Of a stretch of DNA of 6,429 bases, positions 5,552 through 6,429 are shown in pieces. The DNA comes from an uncultured Succinatimonas sp. (GTDB lineage Bacteria; Pseudomonadota; Gammaproteobacteria; Enterobacterales; Succinivibrionaceae), in the NCBI GenBank assembly GCA_937880335.1, contig CALFLJ010000209.1, positions 1-6,429 of the forward strand, read 5' to 3'. The position numbers were made by a program, and so were the translations under genes. Every line of letters begins with the position of its first letter. The first letter of the stretch is position 1. The notes under the pieces are model-generated. The model ran no database searches. It had not been told where the DNA came from and saw only the letters and a program-made list of their open reading frames with translations.

Positions 5552-5654
5552 CATTTCTCAATTTAAATAAAACCTTTTTATAAATCTTCATAAATTTCTA
5601 ATTGTTTTAATTTCACTAAATGTCAGTAACTGATATTTTTTCTTGAGAAATGAT
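5550..5654. repeat. 12 bp inverted repeat enclosing 81 bp
   Basis: ATCATTTCTCAA (5550-5561) is the exact reverse complement of TTGAGAAATGAT (5643-5654). The left copy starts at the last two bases of the terminator stem. The enclosed 81 bp hold the hairpin at 5620-5641 and no reading frame. No flanking target duplication was recognised, so a miniature mobile element is not supported. A 105 nt structured RNA is a possible alternative. Confidence 0.45.
5620..5641 (+). terminator. Small hairpin followed by a U run, second terminator candidate
   Basis: ATGTCAG (5620-5626) pairs with CTGATAT (5630-5636, one G-U pair) around a three-base loop, and five T follow directly at 5637-5641. As DNA, TCAGT-A-ACTGA (5623-5633) is a perfect odd dyad. 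The stem has only two G-C pairs, so it would be weak. It may back up the terminator at 5520-5551 or end a small RNA. Confidence 0.35.
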
Positions 5655-5790
5655 CATCTGTAAATAATAAGCTCGGAATAAATTAATCGCTGAATTTTTT
5701 TATTTTAAGCAAACATTTATGCAGATTATGCGTAGTTAAAATTTAATGTGATAGCAAAAAAATAACATAATAAAGCAATTAATATTATAT

Positions 5791-5817
5791 TTTGTATAAA
5801 ATTCTATTTTATACAAA
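5791..5817. repeat. Perfect 27 bp dyad (11 bp arms, 5 bp spacer)
   Basis: TTTGTATAAAA (5791-5801) and TTTTATACAAA (5807-5817) are exact reverse complements around TTCTA. It is the longest perfect short-spaced dyad in the region and sits 7 bp from the next one. It could be an operator or an RNA hairpin. Neither strand has a proper U tract after it. Confidence 0.6.
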
Positions 5818-5824
5818 GTCATTA

Positions 5825-5849
5825 TTATTTGTACTTAAGTACCAAATAA
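5825..5849. repeat. 25 bp near-perfect dyad centred on GTACTTAAGTAC
   Basis: GTACTTAAGTAC (5831-5842) is a perfect 12 bp palindrome. The flanks TTATTT (5825-5830) and AAATAA (5844-5849) extend the symmetry by six more pairs if C5843 is bulged. It lies 7 bp downstream of the dyad at 5791-5817. Confidence 0.55.
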
Positions 5850-5941
5850 AAAATATTTAATTAGAAAATAAAATCCTCTAAAGATATATTTAAGAAGAAT
5901 ATATATAAACTCCTTGCATTTATTAAGATTGTAAATCTCAA

Positions 5942-5970
5942 TTAAAAGTTAAATATACTTTTTAAAAGTT
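5942..5970. repeat. Direct repeat TTAAAAGTT x2, 20 bp apart, overlapping a 13 bp dyad
   Basis: TTAAAAGTT occurs at 5942-5950 and 5962-5970, with starts exactly 20 bp apart, close to two helical turns. The second copy overlaps the odd dyad ACTTTT-T-AAAAGT (5957-5969). A further TTAAAAGT occurs at 6064-6071. The words are simple and A/T-rich, so chance recurrence is quite possible. Confidence 0.35.
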
Positions 5971-5997
5971 CTAATCAAACGTTTTAGTAAAAAATAT

Positions 5998-6031
5998 GCA
6001 AAATTTTGAAATAGTGGATTATAAATTTTGC
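5998..6031. repeat. 9 bp inverted repeat with 16 bp spacer
   Basis: GCAAAATTT (5998-6006) and AAATTTTGC (6023-6031) are exact reverse complements. The left part also lies in the palindrome CAAAATTTTG (5999-6008). Function unknown. Confidence 0.4.
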
Positions 6032-6102
6032 TCAATTTTTCTGTTTATTTTCTTTGATTTTAGTTAAAAGTGATCTGATCAAAATTATCAATATATATTT
6101 AT

Positions 6103-6136
6103 CTAATATCAAAAAATACCCTATTTTAGATATTAG
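6103..6136. repeat. Inverted repeat CTAATATC / GATATTAG
   Basis: The 8 bp arms at 6103-6110 and 6129-6136 are exact reverse complements. Inside, after one mismatch, AAAA (6112-6115) pairs with TTTT (6124-6127), giving a 12 bp interrupted stem with an eight-base loop. No terminator-like U run follows. Confidence 0.4.
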
Positions 6137-6150
6137 GATTGTCTTTTATT

Positions 6151-6169
6151 ATCAAGTATAAAACTTGAT
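6151..6169 (+). repeat. 7 bp hairpin ATCAAGT / ACTTGAT with short T run
   Basis: ATCAAGT (6151-6157) and ACTTGAT (6163-6169) flank ATAAA. TTTTA comes next from about 6169 if the last stem T is counted. It could be a weak terminator on the + strand or an operator. The G/C content is too low to be sure. Confidence 0.3.
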
Positions 6170-6348
6170 TTTATAAGATTTAATTAGAGGGTTTGTTATT
6201 TCATCTGTATTTGACTACCTAGATGATAATTTGTGATCAACTAGAATAATGATCAGATGAGTTAACGCAATTTTTTTTGATCAAAGTTACAAAATAGAAA
6301 TGAATTATTTGATTGTAATTCATGTATGAATATCCTTATAAACGTTGA

Positions 6349-6369
6349 TTTACTCATTTTTTGAGTAAA
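6349..6369. promoter_or_regulatory. 8 bp dyad TTTACTCA / TGAGTAAA near the last gene start
   Basis: The arms 6349-6356 and 6362-6369 are exact reverse complements around five T. The dyad lies 47 bp before the ATG at 6417. It overlaps a possible -35 (TTGAGT, 6361-6366), spaced 17 bp from TATGAA (6384-6389). This would suit an operator, or a leader hairpin if transcription starts further upstream. Confidence 0.4.
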
Positions 6370-6389
6370 CAGATGTCTATATATATGAA
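6361..6389 (+). promoter_or_regulatory. Weak sigma-70 promoter candidate for the last gene
   Basis: TTGAGT (6361-6366) and TATGAA (6384-6389) are 17 bp apart, each with four matches to consensus. Several overlapping TATATA words give alternative -10 elements at poorer spacing. Transcription would start near 6396, leaving a short leader before the ribosome binding site. Confidence 0.25.
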
Positions 6390-6416
6390 CATAATTTGGA
6401 GTTTTTGGAGATAAAT

Positions 6417-6429
6417 ATGAATTTTAAGC
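6417..6429 (+). CDS. Start of a truncated + strand gene
   Basis: ATG at 6417-6419 opens a frame reading M-N-F-K before the window ends. GGAG at 6407-6410 lies six bases upstream, ideal spacing, and a second GGAG is at 6398-6401. With a possible promoter and a dyad just upstream, a real gene start is likely. The product cannot be identified from four residues. Confidence 0.6.

Larger units (their letters stand above)
6071..6283. promoter_or_regulatory. Cluster of TGATCA (GATC) sites upstream of the last gene
   Basis: TGATCA occurs at 6076-6081, 6234-6239, 6250-6255 and 6278-6283, with a further GATC at 6072-6075. Another TGATCA lies outside at 5651-5656. The copy at 6278 is part of the 10 bp palindrome TTTGATCAAA (6276-6285). 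GATC is the Dam methylation target in gammaproteobacteria, and grouped GATC sites in regulatory DNA can make expression methylation-dependent. The clustering is seen directly. The role is inference. Confidence 0.4.
5514..6416. other. Gene-free, very AT-rich 0.9 kb intergenic region rich in dyads
   Basis: No reading frame longer than about 30 codons with a plausible start was found on either strand. Base composition is extreme: 5761-5820 has only 8 G or C in 60. After the operon terminator the region contains many inverted repeats, listed separately, and five TGATCA words, and it ends at the start of a new + strand gene. Possible natures are a long regulatory region silenced by an H-NS-like protein, a decayed gene or element, or the site of small RNAs. 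No tRNA-like cloverleaf, DnaA-box cluster or CRISPR-like periodicity was seen. Confidence 0.6.

Noticed and set aside
5529..5570. 13-codon ORF MKFFMSFIISQFK within the operon terminator
   Set aside because: It is contained in the hairpin and its tail, with no ribosome binding site. It is a by-product of the inverted repeat.
5996..6067. 23-codon hydrophobic + strand small ORF (MQNFEIVDYKFC...)
   Set aside because: The end looks like a small membrane peptide, but there is no ribosome binding site and F/I-rich peptides arise readily from T-rich DNA.
6237..6323. 28-codon - strand small ORF starting MNYNQIIHFYF
   Set aside because: No Shine-Dalgarno sequence, A/T-driven composition, and it runs through the TGATCA cluster. 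Nothing supports translation.
5514..6416. Replication origin or CRISPR array in the A/T-rich region
   Set aside because: There is no cluster of TTATCCACA-like DnaA boxes and no regularly spaced direct repeats. GATC sites and A/T richness alone are not enough.

Overview
The window reads as chromosomal DNA of an AT-rich gammaproteobacterium. The evidence is a YheS-type ABC-F protein that matches the enterobacterial family along its whole length, a HinT of exactly the usual 119 residues, and a lipoprotein gene next to hinT, as in the hinT-ycfL-lpoB neighbourhood of Escherichia coli. The low GC and general gene character would suit an anaerobic gut lineage such as Succinivibrionaceae, but that placement is a guess.

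Layout. Positions 1-111 hold the 3' end of an unrecognised + strand gene, convergent with a three-gene - strand operon, hinT (3042-3401), a lipoprotein gene (2091-3032) and yheS (149-2080). The operon is packed with 9-10 bp gaps. The hinT stop codon lies inside the lipoprotein ribosome binding site, and yheS starts at a GTG with no visible Shine-Dalgarno sequence. A divergent intergenic region (3402-3814) follows. It contains a perfect 16 bp dyad and overlapping -10 elements on opposite strands. It also contains a long structured leader for a + strand pair: a short GT-A family 2 glycosyltransferase without the usual membrane anchor (3815-4549) and a 10-helix EamA/DMT transporter (4563-5513). 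A strong hairpin terminator closes that pair.

The last 0.9 kb (5514-6416) has no convincing gene. It is extremely AT-rich and carries an unusual number of dyads, two of them long and adjacent (5791-5849), plus a cluster of TGATCA/GATC sites. It leads to a well-formed ribosome binding site and the first four codons of another + strand gene at the window edge.

How the parts may work together. The - strand operon looks like housekeeping: a purine nucleoside phosphoramidase, an envelope lipoprotein perhaps of the LpoB/FlgO-like fold, and a ribosome-associated ATPase. The + strand pair joins a polyprenyl-phosphate-glycosyltransferase-like enzyme to a DMT-family permease. This invites, but does not prove, a model in which a lipid-linked sugar or a related compound is made and moved across the membrane. 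The most unusual feature is the glycosyltransferase leader. A perfect Shine-Dalgarno sequence lies 44 nt from the best start codon, a hairpin could bring the two together, and an upstream pyrimidine tract could mask the Shine-Dalgarno sequence. I did not find a clear new defence or mobile system.
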